64,000 nucleotides of DNA, taken from assembly GCA_937974175.1 (NCBI GenBank), contig CALJIG010000120.1, forward strand, positions 149,456-213,455, in the 5' to 3' direction. A program made the translations under genes and the position numbers. Below, piece after piece: positions 17,628-25,243 of this stretch. Below the pieces are notes generated by a model. The model made no database searches. It saw only the letters and a list, made by a program, of their open reading frames with translations, and had not been told where the DNA came from. The DNA comes from an uncultured Ignavibacteria bacterium (GTDB taxonomy: Bacteria; Bacteroidota; Ignavibacteria; Tepidaquicellales; Tepidaquicellaceae). Positions within the stretch are counted from its first letter, which is position 1. Each line of letters starts with the position of its first letter.

Positions 17628-19583
17628 TTAAATTTCGACTTGTGAGCCGACTTCATAAACCCTGCTTACAGGGAGCTTAAAGAATTCCGTTGCTCTCTGA
17701 GCATTGTTAGACATCAGTACGAACAGCTTATTTTTCAATCTTCTCAGTCCCGGCTTATCATTTACAATTAATGTTTCTCTTCCGAGGAAGAACGTGGTTT
17801 TTTCTACGTTAAGGCTGATGCCTTTCGGTTTTAAGAACTCTATTATTTTATTGATATCCGGCGCTTCCATAAATCCGTAGTTAGCAATCACTTTGTAAAA
17901 TCCCTCTGCATGCTGTTCAACAACGATTCTTTCCTCGTCTTTAATGCGCGGTACTTTAGAAATTTTTATTGTTAATATTATTATAAGCTGATGTAATAAT
18001 TTATTGTGTTTGATATTTAATATCAATGGCGGAGGTGTGCCGTTGATATTGCTTGACATATAAACTGCCGAGCCCGGAATAAAAGTCATGCGTGTACTCA
18101 TAAATTCCTCTATGAAATTCTGTAAAGATTCCGTTTCCTTTTGAATTTTTTCCATCAATGCTCTCCTTCCGCTGTTCCATGTTTTCATCATTATATAAAT
18201 CACAGCGCCCATTACAATCGGTACCCAGCCGCCATGGAAAAATTTCAATAAGTTTGCTCCAAAGAATGAAACATCAATTGCGAAGAAGAACAGTGTTACT
18301 AAAATAGCTGTGGTCTGAGACCACTTCCATGACTGTGTCATTACAAAGTATGCAAGGATGGTTGTAATTACCATTGTAGTAGTAACTGCAATACCGTATG
18401 CAGCAGCTAAATTGCTAGATGTTTTAAAGCTGAACACAAGAGCTATTGTTGCAAGGAATAATGCCCAATTCAATTGAGGAATATATATCTGCCCTCTCTC
18501 CATTTCTGAAGTGTGAATTGTCTTAAGCCTTGGCAAATATCCTAAAAGTATTGCCTGAAATGTTAATGAGAATGCGCCTGATATTAAAGCCTGTGATGCA
18601 ATTACTGTTGCAAAAGTAGCAAGTATTACAAGCGGGTATAATGCCCACTGCGGAGCAAGTAAATAAAAAGGATTTGATGCCGCGGCAGGATTGCCTAATA
18701 CTAATGCTCCCTGCCCCAAATAATTTATAAATAAACATGGAAGTACAATTGTAAACCATGCAATGCGGATGGGCTTTCTTCCGAAGTGACCCATATCTGC
18801 ATACAGTGCTTCACCCCCCGTAATAACAAGGAAAACTGAGCCGAGAACAACGAAGCCGTGAAACTGATTTTGTACAAAAAAGTTAATCGCATAATAAGGA
18901 TTAACGGATTTTAAAACTTCAAAATTTGTAACTACACCTTTTATTCCAAGAATGGCTAATGTTATAAACCATATGAGCGTTACAGGTCCGAACATTTTAC
19001 CTACGCTGCCCGTACCTTTTTTCTGCACTGCAAACAGGCAGAATAAAATTATAACTGTAAGGGGAATTATATAAGGTTCAAAAAAAGGTGTGGCTATATT
19101 CAACCCTTCGACTGCCGATAAAACGGAAATAGCCGGAGTTATAACTCCGTCACCATATAACAAGGCAGCACCGAATAAACCCAGCGAAACAATTACCATA
19201 CCTGCCCGTGATTTTCCCGAAGGTTTTACCAATGCCATTAAAGCAAGTATACCGCCTTCGCCGTCATTATCTGCGCGCAGAATAAAGACGAGATATTTTA
19301 TCGTTACAACTATGATAAGCGACCAGAAAATTAACGAGAGCACGCCAAGCACGTTATCGTGATTAGGCGCAAGACCGTAATGGCCGCTGAAGCACTCGCG
19401 CAATGCATACAACGGGCTTGTGCCTATATCTCCATAGACAACACCCAATGCGCCGAGGCTTAACGTGAGTATGTACTTTAAGTTTGTTTTACCGTGGGGA
19501 GAATTACTACTGTGATAGTCCGAATCGGTGTTTCCGCTTGGCTCTTTTTCTAGCTTCGCGGCGTCAGTACCTGATGTATCCAA
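17628..19583 (-). CDS. kup: Low-affinity potassium uptake protein Kup
   Basis: A 651-residue KUP/HAK/KT transporter that imports K+ with H+ across the inner membrane. The hallmark GDIGTSPLYALRE follows the first hydrophobic stretch (near residue 50), and GDGVITPAISVLSAVEG (near 144) is a family motif. About twelve membrane helices are followed by a cytosolic domain of about 180 residues. The N-terminal 35 residues are hydrophilic and variable. It is first in a same-strand run kup, CDP-alcohol transferase, cytidylyltransferase, rhomboid, ispG. Potassium regulators such as a kdp or c-di-AMP riboswitch were not recognised upstream (19584-19705). Confidence 0.95.
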   Translation of the reverse strand: MDTSGTDAAKLEKEPSGNTDSDYHSSNSPHGKTNLKYILTLSLGALGVVYGDIGTSPLYALRECFSGHYGLAPNHDNVLGVLSLIFWSLIIVVTIKYLVFILRADNDGEGGILALMALVKPSGKSRAGMVIVSLGLFGAALLYGDGVITPAISVLSAVEGLNIATPFFEPYIIPLTVIILFCLFAVQKKGTGSVGKMFGPVTLIWFITLAILGIKGVVTNFEVLKSVNPYYAINFFVQNQFHGFVVLGSVFLVITGGEALYADMGHFGRKPIRIAWFTIVLPCLFINYLGQGALVLGNPAAASNPFYLLAPQWALYPLVILATFATVIASQALISGAFSLTFQAILLGYLPRLKTIHTSEMERGQIYIPQLNWALFLATIALVFSFKTSSNLAAAYGIAVTTTMVITTILAYFVMTQSWKWSQTTAILVTLFFFAIDVSFFGANLLKFFHGGWVPIVMGAVIYIMMKTWNSGRRALMEKIQKETESLQNFIEEFMSTRMTFIPGSAVYMSSNINGTPPPLILNIKHNKLLHQLIIILTIKISKVPRIKDEERIVVEQHAEGFYKVIANYGFMEAPDINKIIEFLKPKGISLNVEKTTFFLGRETLIVNDKPGLRRLKNKLFVLMSNNAQRATEFFKLPVSRVYEVGSQVEI

Positions 19584-19705
19584 TTAAATTCTTTAATTTC
19601 TGTTAAATTTGCTTAACAAACATATAATAATTAAACAAAACATTAAAGATAATAGTTATTAAAGGATTTACAAATATCGAAAAATAGCTTATATTTATGT
19701 TAAAT

Positions 19706-20131
19706 TTATAGTGATTTTATAAATTTGTGAACTTCTTCTTTAATCTCATCTCTTATTACCGCAATTTTTGGAAGCTTTTCCTCTTTGCTTCCTGTCAATT
19801 TTGAAGGGTCACTAAAACTCCATTGAATTTTTTTACCTGCTCCCGGAAATACCGGGCATTTATCTGCCGCTTCTTTCTCGCAAACTGTTATCACATAATC
19901 ATAAAAATTATTATTCTCAGCTAAATCAAAAACACTTTTTGTTTTATTTTTGGAAATATCTATTCCTGTTTCTGCCATGGATTCAACTACAAGCGGATTC
20001 AAAACTCCCGGCTCTATTCCCGCACTTTCAGCTATAAATTTCTCATTGCCAAATTTATTCAGAAATGCCTCTGCCATCTGGCTTCTTGCGCTGTTGTGAA
20101 TGCAGACAAATAATACTTTTATTTTATTCAT
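19706..20131 (-). CDS. arsC: Arsenate reductase, thioredoxin-coupled (LMW-PTP fold)
   Basis: A 141-residue arsenate reductase that turns As(V) into As(III) for efflux. The phosphatase-like loop is VCIHNSARS, with Cys10 and Arg16 in the CX5R arrangement. Cys84 and Cys92 (TVCEKEAADKCPVFPG) form the redox relay, matching the Staphylococcus aureus ArsC layout (C10/C82/C89) and so thioredoxin as electron donor. Length is standard. It overlaps the end of acr3 by 8 bases and is the last gene of the arsR-arsM-acr3-arsC operon. Confidence 0.95.
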   Translation of the reverse strand: MNKIKVLFVCIHNSARSQMAEAFLNKFGNEKFIAESAGIEPGVLNPLVVESMAETGIDISKNKTKSVFDLAENNNFYDYVITVCEKEAADKCPVFPGAGKKIQWSFSDPSKLTGSKEEKLPKIAVIRDEIKEEVHKFIKSL

Positions 20132-21184
20132 TTACTTTGACAGGTTGAAATTTATTTCTCCATTTAAGAGCTACGTTAACAAGTAAAATTAAAACAGGGA
20201 CTTCAATCAACGGACCTATAACTGCTGCAAAGGCTACTCCTGAATTTATTCCGAACACTGCAATTGCTACAGCAATCCCGAGCTCGAAATTATTTCCCGC
20301 CGCAGTGAAAGCAAGCGATGTGCTTTTAGCATAATCAGCGCCGGCTTTCTTAGCAATAAAAAATGCGCTGAAGAACATTATTACAAAATAAAATATTAAA
20401 GGAATGGCGATGCGGACAACATCAAAAGGAATCTGCACTATCAAATTTCCTTTATAGGAGAACATTACTAAAATTGTGAAGAGCAAAGCTGTAAGGGTAA
20501 TAGGACTTATTTTCGGGATGAAAACTTTTTCATACCACTCTTTTCCTTTTGTTTTTATAAGTGTGTAACGTGAAATCATTCCCGCGATAAACGGAATACC
20601 AAGATATATAAAAACGCTTTCACCGATCTGGGAAATGCTTATATCAACAATGGCATTCTGTAATCCGAAAAGCGGAGGAAGCACTGTAACAAATATATAA
20701 GCATAAATGCTATAGAACAAAACCTGAAAGATACTGTTGAAGGCAACAAGCCCCGCAGCGTATTCGTTATCTCCCTTTGCTAAGTCATTCCAAACAATCA
20801 CCATTGCAATGCATCGCGCTATTCCTATCATTATAAGACCAATCATATATTCAGGCTTATCCGGAAGAAAAATTATTGCAAGAACGAACATCAATGCAGG
20901 ACCAATAATCCAGTTCTGCAATAAAGATATTGCAAGAATTTTTTTTTTGCAAAAACTTCGTGAAGCTTTTCGTACTTCACTTTTGCAAGCGGTGGATACA
21001 TCATTAAAATAAGTCCGATAGCAATAGGAATATTGGTTGTACCTGACTGAAACTTATTTATAAAGTCAGCAGTGCCGGGAATGAAATAACCTATTCCTAC
21101 ACCTATAATCATTGCAAGGAAAATCCAAAGCGTGAGAAATCTGTCTAAGAAAGAAAGCCTTTTAGCTTTTTCAACGGTTTCCAT
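20124..21184 (-). pseudogene. acr3: Arsenite efflux permease ACR3, interrupted by a -1-type frameshift
   Basis: Two overlapping reading frames together encode one ACR3 carrier (bile/arsenite/riboflavin transporter superfamily). The first (ATG at 21184) runs from METVEKAKRLSF through LILMMYPPLAKVKYEKLHE. The second continues from QNWIIGPALMFVLAI to the end at 20124, including the Cys-less GIARCIAMV and AAGNNFELGIAV regions. They meet at a run of ten A (minus strand; T10 at 20939-20948). One extra A would give FAKKKILAISLLQNW, the expected family sequence. So this is a one-base deletion or sequencing error in a homopolymer, or slippage lets the full carrier be made. Flanking ars genes are intact. 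Confidence 0.88.
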
Positions 21185-21250
21185 AGTGTGCTCCGCATTG
21201 ATTTTAAATTTATTGAATGAGAGGAACTCTTCTCCACACTCATCTTCTCA

Positions 21251-21277
21251 CTCCGGCAGATTTTTCCGCTGCCGGAG
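21251..21277. repeat. Hairpin in the arsM-acr3 gap
   Basis: A perfect 9-bp inverted repeat, CTCCGGCAG / CTGCCGGAG, with a 9-nt loop lies in the 197-base gap between arsM and acr3. No T-run follows in the direction of transcription, so it may be an RNA processing or attenuating hairpin rather than a terminator. Confidence 0.55.
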
Positions 21278-21381
21278 TTGTATGGCGAAGAATTTACAAG
21301 AACTGTTACTATAACTGTGCAATCGCTGCAGCAATCCATTTCTTAATTAATTAAATAATTAAAATAATTAAATTATTTGTC

Positions 21382-22218
21382 TTAACAGCAGCCTGAGCCC
21401 GGCTCGCAGCATGGTTTCTCTGCATAAACGTTTACGCTAATTATTGCTGAGCTTGACTCTTTAAATTTATTCAGCTCATCCTGATTAATATATTTCAGTA
21501 AAATTTCATCAGGCACTGTGATAGCTCTTTCTTTCTGAACTTCAACCTTTGTAAAGCCTGCCTTTTTTATTATATCAAGATATTCACTTTTCTGAATCGC
21601 GCCTGATACACAGCCTGCATACATCTCGGCAGCTTTTTTTATTCCTTCGGGAAGCTCGCCGTTAATTACAATATCCGATACGGAAAAGTGTCCGCCGTTC
21701 TTCATTACTCTGTACATTTCCGCAAAAGCTTTTACTTTATCGGGGACAAGATTTAATACGCAGTTGCTTACGATTACATCAACTGTTTTATTAGGAAGAG
21801 GCATATCTTCAATTTCTCCCTGTATAAATTCAACATTGTTGAAGCCGAGCTTTGCATTATTCTCTCTTGCCTTCTTTATCATCTCATCGGTGAAATCCAG
21901 ACCGATAACTTTTCCTTTTTCCCCTGCAATTGCGCGTGCGATGAAAACATCGTTGCCTGCCCCCGAGCCTAAGTCAAGCACTGTATCGCCTTCTTTTATC
22001 TCAGCAAATTCTGTAGGCAACCCGCACCCAAGTCCGAGGTCTGCATCGGGATTGTAGCCTTTTAATTTTGAGTAGCTCTCTGCGAAGACTGCATAGTCAA
22101 CTGTATCGCAGCATCCCGTTGCACCGCAGCAGGATGATTCATTTTGAGATTTTGATTGCTTTGCAATCGCTCCGTATTGTTGTTTTACAACTTCTTTAAG
22201 TTCTTCAGCTGTTTGCAT
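21382..22218 (-). CDS. arsM: Arsenite S-adenosylmethionine methyltransferase
   Basis: A 278-residue ArsM that methylates As(III) with SAM and glutathione-type thiols, giving volatile or less-retained methylarsenicals. The SAM site is TVLDLGSGAGNDVFIA (near residue 79). The three As-binding cysteines sit in LGLGCGLPTEF, IVSNCVLNL and YAGCVSGAI. Extra cysteine clusters occur near the N-terminus (SSCCGATGCC) and at the very end (CCEPGSGCC), which could help collect arsenite. It lies between arsR (58 bases upstream) and the frameshifted acr3. The cysteine set argues against a plain ubiquinone-type methyltransferase. Confidence 0.95.
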   Translation of the reverse strand: MQTAEELKEVVKQQYGAIAKQSKSQNESSCCGATGCCDTVDYAVFAESYSKLKGYNPDADLGLGCGLPTEFAEIKEGDTVLDLGSGAGNDVFIARAIAGEKGKVIGLDFTDEMIKKARENNAKLGFNNVEFIQGEIEDMPLPNKTVDVIVSNCVLNLVPDKVKAFAEMYRVMKNGGHFSVSDIVINGELPEGIKKAAEMYAGCVSGAIQKSEYLDIIKKAGFTKVEVQKERAITVPDEILLKYINQDELNKFKESSSAIISVNVYAEKPCCEPGSGCC

Positions 22219-22253
22219 TTTTATTTTCCTTTGTGTTTTAAATTAATAAAATG

Positions 22254-22263
22254 TGTCCGGACA
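22254..22263. promoter_or_regulatory. TGTCCGGACA palindrome between arsR and arsM
   Basis: A perfect 10-bp palindrome sits in the 58-base arsR-arsM gap, flanked by AT-rich sequence. It could be a protein-binding site or a small hairpin; nothing else supports a specific role. Confidence 0.3.
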
Positions 22264-22276
22264 TTTTACATAACTG

Positions 22277-22621
22277 TTAACAGCAATTCTGATTAATATT
22301 TTTATTGAGGGTCTTTAGTTTATCTGTGAATGAATTTAGCAGCTCGAGTTTTTCACTGAGCGTTTTCCAGTTAATACAGTAGCATGATTTTTGTCCGTCT
22401 ATCGTACCTTGCACTAATCCTATTTTCTTCAGTTCGTTTAAGTGCTGTGAGACTGTGGACTGTGAGAGGGGAAGGACTTCCACAATTTCTCCGCAGATGC
22501 ACATATTGCTTTCTGCAAGCTTGCTTAGGATTGCAACGCGAGCAGGATGTGAAATCGCTTTTGCAAAGTCCGCGATTTCCTGTTCGTGTTCTGTAAAACT
22601 TTCTTTTTTAGGTGCTGCCAT
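22277..22621 (-). CDS. arsR: ArsR-family arsenite-responsive repressor
   Basis: A 114-residue winged-helix metalloregulator at the head of the arsenic operon. The DNA-recognition helix is LSQSTVSQHLNELKKIGLV. Cys41 and Cys43 (NMCICGE) lie at the position of the classical ELCVC metal site. Additional pairs are Cys80/Cys82 (KSCYC) and Cys113/Cys114 at the end, so the arsenite site may use more than the two central thiols. In the family, As(III) binding releases the repressor and derepresses transcription. A palindrome 24-48 bases upstream of the start is the likely operator. Confidence 0.93.
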   Translation of the reverse strand: MAAPKKESFTEHEQEIADFAKAISHPARVAILSKLAESNMCICGEIVEVLPLSQSTVSQHLNELKKIGLVQGTIDGQKSCYCINWKTLSEKLELLNSFTDKLKTLNKNINQNCC

Positions 22622-22644
22622 TTTTATTGAATTATTACTTCTAT

Positions 22645-22669
22645 TATCGTATATCGTAAAAATACGATA
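22645..22669. promoter_or_regulatory. Candidate ArsR operator
   Basis: An inverted repeat TATCGTAT (22645-22652) / ATACGATA (22662-22669) with 9-nt spacing lies 24-48 bases upstream of the arsR start, in AT-rich sequence. A third half-site-like ATCGTA lies between the arms. Position and symmetry suit an autoregulatory ArsR site; binding is inferred. Confidence 0.55.
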
Positions 22670-22756
22670 GAAGTTTCAATTAATCAAGATAAAATTTTAA
22701 AAACATCAATTTCGGATGAAATTAAAGGTTTTGATAGGAGATTTAAGGCAGGAAAA

Positions 22757-23350
22757 TTATTTTTTCTTTGAAAGGTTCAATCCTTTTTTTACGATTGTAT
22801 TAATTTCATCGTATTTTTTTTCATCATTATATTTGCTCAGGTCATACGATTTATATTCATTAGAGTGTCCGCCTATTATATAACCAAGAATTGCTCCTGT
22901 TAACGTCCATCCAATAACTTGTCCGGTAATTGATTTGGTGCTGCCCGGATTAAAACCTTGCGAAGTATTATCCGCGCTTTTTCCAAGGAGAGAGACAATA
23001 GTTCCGCCTACTGCGCCTATTCCCAAACCCAGAACTCCGCCGAATGTTTCCTCTGTTCCTGTTGCATAACCAAGCGCTTCAATATCCTTCAATGAAACCT
23101 GAACATATCGTGATATTGCCTTAGGATTTTTTACATCGTCAAACTTTTTCCTGATTATAAGATAATCTTTTGTCAATACATCAAGATACACTTCTTTATA
23201 AGAGGTCTGGTTGCGATCAAAAATGAGAGCCTTATGATTCTCCTTAAAAGTAATGGAAAAAACTGCAGGTGTATTTAATGCAATGGTATCGCTCTGTGAG
23301 AAACAATTGTTAGAAAGTATCAGGATAAAAATAGCAAACAGGGATTTCAT
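22757..23350 (-). CDS. Exported glycine-zipper protein, paralogue of its upstream neighbour
   Basis: A 197-residue exported protein with a signal peptide (1-18, ending NCFSQS). Residues 20-90 form a beta-rich domain starting DTIALNTPAVFSI. Two hydrophobic Gly-rich segments follow: FGGVLGLGIGAVGGTIVSLL (about 103-122) and VIGWTLTGAILGYIIGG (about 145-161), typical glycine-zipper membrane helices. The C-terminus is Lys/Tyr/Asp-rich and ends in KKK. The neighbour at 23374-23961 has the same order and shared phrases (DTIALNTP, YLDTLTKDFLIIE), so this is a tandem duplication. Function unknown. Confidence 0.75.
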   Translation of the reverse strand: MKSLFAIFILILSNNCFSQSDTIALNTPAVFSITFKENHKALIFDRNQTSYKEVYLDVLTKDYLIIRKKFDDVKNPKAISRYVQVSLKDIEALGYATGTEETFGGVLGLGIGAVGGTIVSLLGKSADNTSQGFNPGSTKSITGQVIGWTLTGAILGYIIGGHSNEYKSYDLSKYNDEKKYDEINTIVKKGLNLSKKK

Positions 23351-23373
23351 TAATTCAAAAATTAAATTTAAAA

Positions 23374-23961
23374 TTAGTTGTTTTTATTAAGTCGTATGCC
23401 TCGTTGTATTATGGAAAGAATTTTCGAATATTTTTTACTCAGGTCGTTATCATAACGTGAAAGTTCAGAAGTTTCATAATCATTATATATACCTCCCAGT
23501 AAATACCCTAGACCTGTTCCGCATACAAAACCTATTGCTGTACTTGTAGCAATAGATTTACTGCTTCGTGAATCATAGAGCTTATCTTGTTTTTCTGCCA
23601 GCACTCCGAGTATAATCCCGGCTGCAGTTCCTACACCCATACCAAGCAATGCACCGAAAGTTGATTTATCTCCTTTGATATATCCAAGTTCTTTAATGTC
23701 TCTTAGGGGCACACGAACTAATTTCCTATTCATCAGAGGATAAGTATCCGATTTATGTTCAATTATAAGAAAATCTTTTGTTAAGGTATCTAAATATACT
23801 TCGTTATAAGTTGAGTAATCGGTAAAGGAAATCTTTTCTTTTTTTTCAGGATTAAGATAGGTTATCTTAAAAATTTTAGGAGTGTTAAGTGCAATCGTAT
23901 CAATTTGTGAGTAACACTTGTTCACTAAAAGAGAAAAAAGCAGCAGTACAAAAATCTTCAT
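23374..23961 (-). CDS. Exported glycine-zipper protein, paralogue of its downstream neighbour
   Basis: A 195-residue exported protein (signal peptide about 1-18). The N-terminal domain begins IDTIALNTPKIFKITY and contains YNEVYLDTLTKDFLIIEHK. Two glycine-zipper segments follow: FGALLGMGVGTAAGIILGVL and TAIGFVCGTGLGYLLGGI. Its ATG overlaps the TGA of the TPR gene (ATGA at 23958-23961), so it is translationally coupled to that gene, and the paralogue follows 23 bases later. The zippers suggest insertion into, or oligomerisation in, a membrane. No named family recognised. Confidence 0.75.
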   Translation of the reverse strand: MKIFVLLLFSLLVNKCYSQIDTIALNTPKIFKITYLNPEKKEKISFTDYSTYNEVYLDTLTKDFLIIEHKSDTYPLMNRKLVRVPLRDIKELGYIKGDKSTFGALLGMGVGTAAGIILGVLAEKQDKLYDSRSSKSIATSTAIGFVCGTGLGYLLGGIYNDYETSELSRYDNDLSKKYSKILSIIQRGIRLNKNN

Positions 23962-25049
23962 TTAAAATTTTTTATTCTTGAGAATTTATTGCTTTCATTT
24001 ATTTCCATAGGATTCTTATCAAACCAAACTATAAATTTGTCCCACAGTTCTTCGTTTTTACTTTGCCATACCTGTTCATTCTGCTTATCACCGTCAAGCA
24101 AAATCCAGTAATTATAAGCTTCCAGAAAACCTGCATCCTGAACTTTCTTCTGATAGTCAAAAACTACACCTGCAAAATCTTTGTTTTCAGGCTTTGCAAA
24201 GTAATTATAAAGAAAGTTTGTTCGGATTCTGTTAAGTGAATTAATATCTATTTTTTTTTCCCCGACAGCAGCTAATCTCATACCAATTTCAAAAACAGCT
24301 ATTGTTGAAATTGATGATAACATTTGTTTTGATTGTTCTTTTTCACTAACACTTTGATTAATGTATATGTTGTTATCAACAAAACTTGTTTTGATTACAG
24401 TGTCCTCTATAGCATAACCTTTTTTATAAACTTCGAACATCATTTTACTTATCTGTTCTGTACGGTTCGAATTTTTTTCCAGATTCAAAAAAATCTCTCC
24501 GTATATAAGACTCCAGACGGAATTCTTTGAAGTTGCCCAGAGCATAGACGCCCAATAATAATTAGAAGGATGCATCGGCGCTACTTCAATTCCTTTTTCA
24601 AAATATTTTAATGCTTTATCATATTCTTTCTCCATAGCATTTGTAACTCCCATTTCCAGATATAGCCTGCCTGATTTTGGAAATTTTTTTAATCCTGCCT
24701 CATATATTTCAAATGCCTTATCTCTGTCATCATTAAGATCATAACAGCTTCCCAATAGAGACCAATAGCTGTCTTCAGCATCAGGCTTGTTCTTTATCTT
24801 TTCAAGTATTTCAATTGCATCCTCGTATTTTTTCATTACTGAGTATGTAAGCGCAATTTCATATTGTGGAGCGCTGCTTTGCGGATCAAGTTTTTGCGCT
24901 TCCTTGAACATTTTAATTGCATCTTCATATTTGCCTGCATCAAATAAATCAACACCGTCCTTGAATTTCTTTTGAGCTTCAGTATTATCTGTCTGTGAAT
25001 AAGAAACACTATAAAATGCAATAAATACAAATAATAATGCTGTTTTCAT
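23958..25049 (-). CDS. Exported TPR-repeat protein
   Basis: A 363-residue periplasmic or outer-membrane-associated protein with a signal peptide (1-18, SYSQ). Residues 25-165 contain about four tetratricopeptide repeats, for example GKYEDAIKMFKEAQKLDP, KKYEDAIEILEKI, DDRDKAFEIYEAGLKKFP and KEYDKALKYFEKGIEVAP. The C-terminal 190 residues are helical but not clearly TPR. TPRs are protein-protein docking scaffolds. It is first of a three-gene operon with the two glycine-zipper proteins (ATGA overlap), which suggests they work on one envelope complex; this is inference. Confidence 0.85.
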   Translation of the reverse strand: MKTALLFVFIAFYSVSYSQTDNTEAQKKFKDGVDLFDAGKYEDAIKMFKEAQKLDPQSSAPQYEIALTYSVMKKYEDAIEILEKIKNKPDAEDSYWSLLGSCYDLNDDRDKAFEIYEAGLKKFPKSGRLYLEMGVTNAMEKEYDKALKYFEKGIEVAPMHPSNYYWASMLWATSKNSVWSLIYGEIFLNLEKNSNRTEQISKMMFEVYKKGYAIEDTVIKTSFVDNNIYINQSVSEKEQSKQMLSSISTIAVFEIGMRLAAVGEKKIDINSLNRIRTNFLYNYFAKPENKDFAGVVFDYQKKVQDAGFLEAYNYWILLDGDKQNEQVWQSKNEELWDKFIVWFDKNPMEINESNKFSRIKNFK

Positions 25050-25147
25050 GGAATTTCTTTTATTACTAATTTAAAATATTACTTGAAAATACTGTAAATA
25101 AAAGGATTTATCTATGTAGAATTCTATATCTGAATATTTTTGCTCAA

Positions 25148-25183
25148 TAAAAAAACCTGTTCAAATTTCTTCAAACAGGTTCT
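25148..25183 (-). terminator. Terminator of the TonB receptor gene
   Basis: On the minus strand AACCTGTTTGAAG pairs with TTTGAACAGGTT and is followed by TTTTTTTATTG. It lies about 60 bases after the receptor stop at 25244. Confidence 0.8.
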
Positions 25184-25243
25184 GATATATTAATGTTAGT
25201 AATGTTTTTTGATTCTACATTCTGAATTCTAAATTCATAATTT

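Noticed and set aside
21145..21339. A 64-codon minus-strand frame starting MDCCSDC between arsM and acr3
   Set aside because: It runs through a hairpin and into the start of acr3 in another frame, has no strong initiation context and no family resemblance beyond a few Cys.
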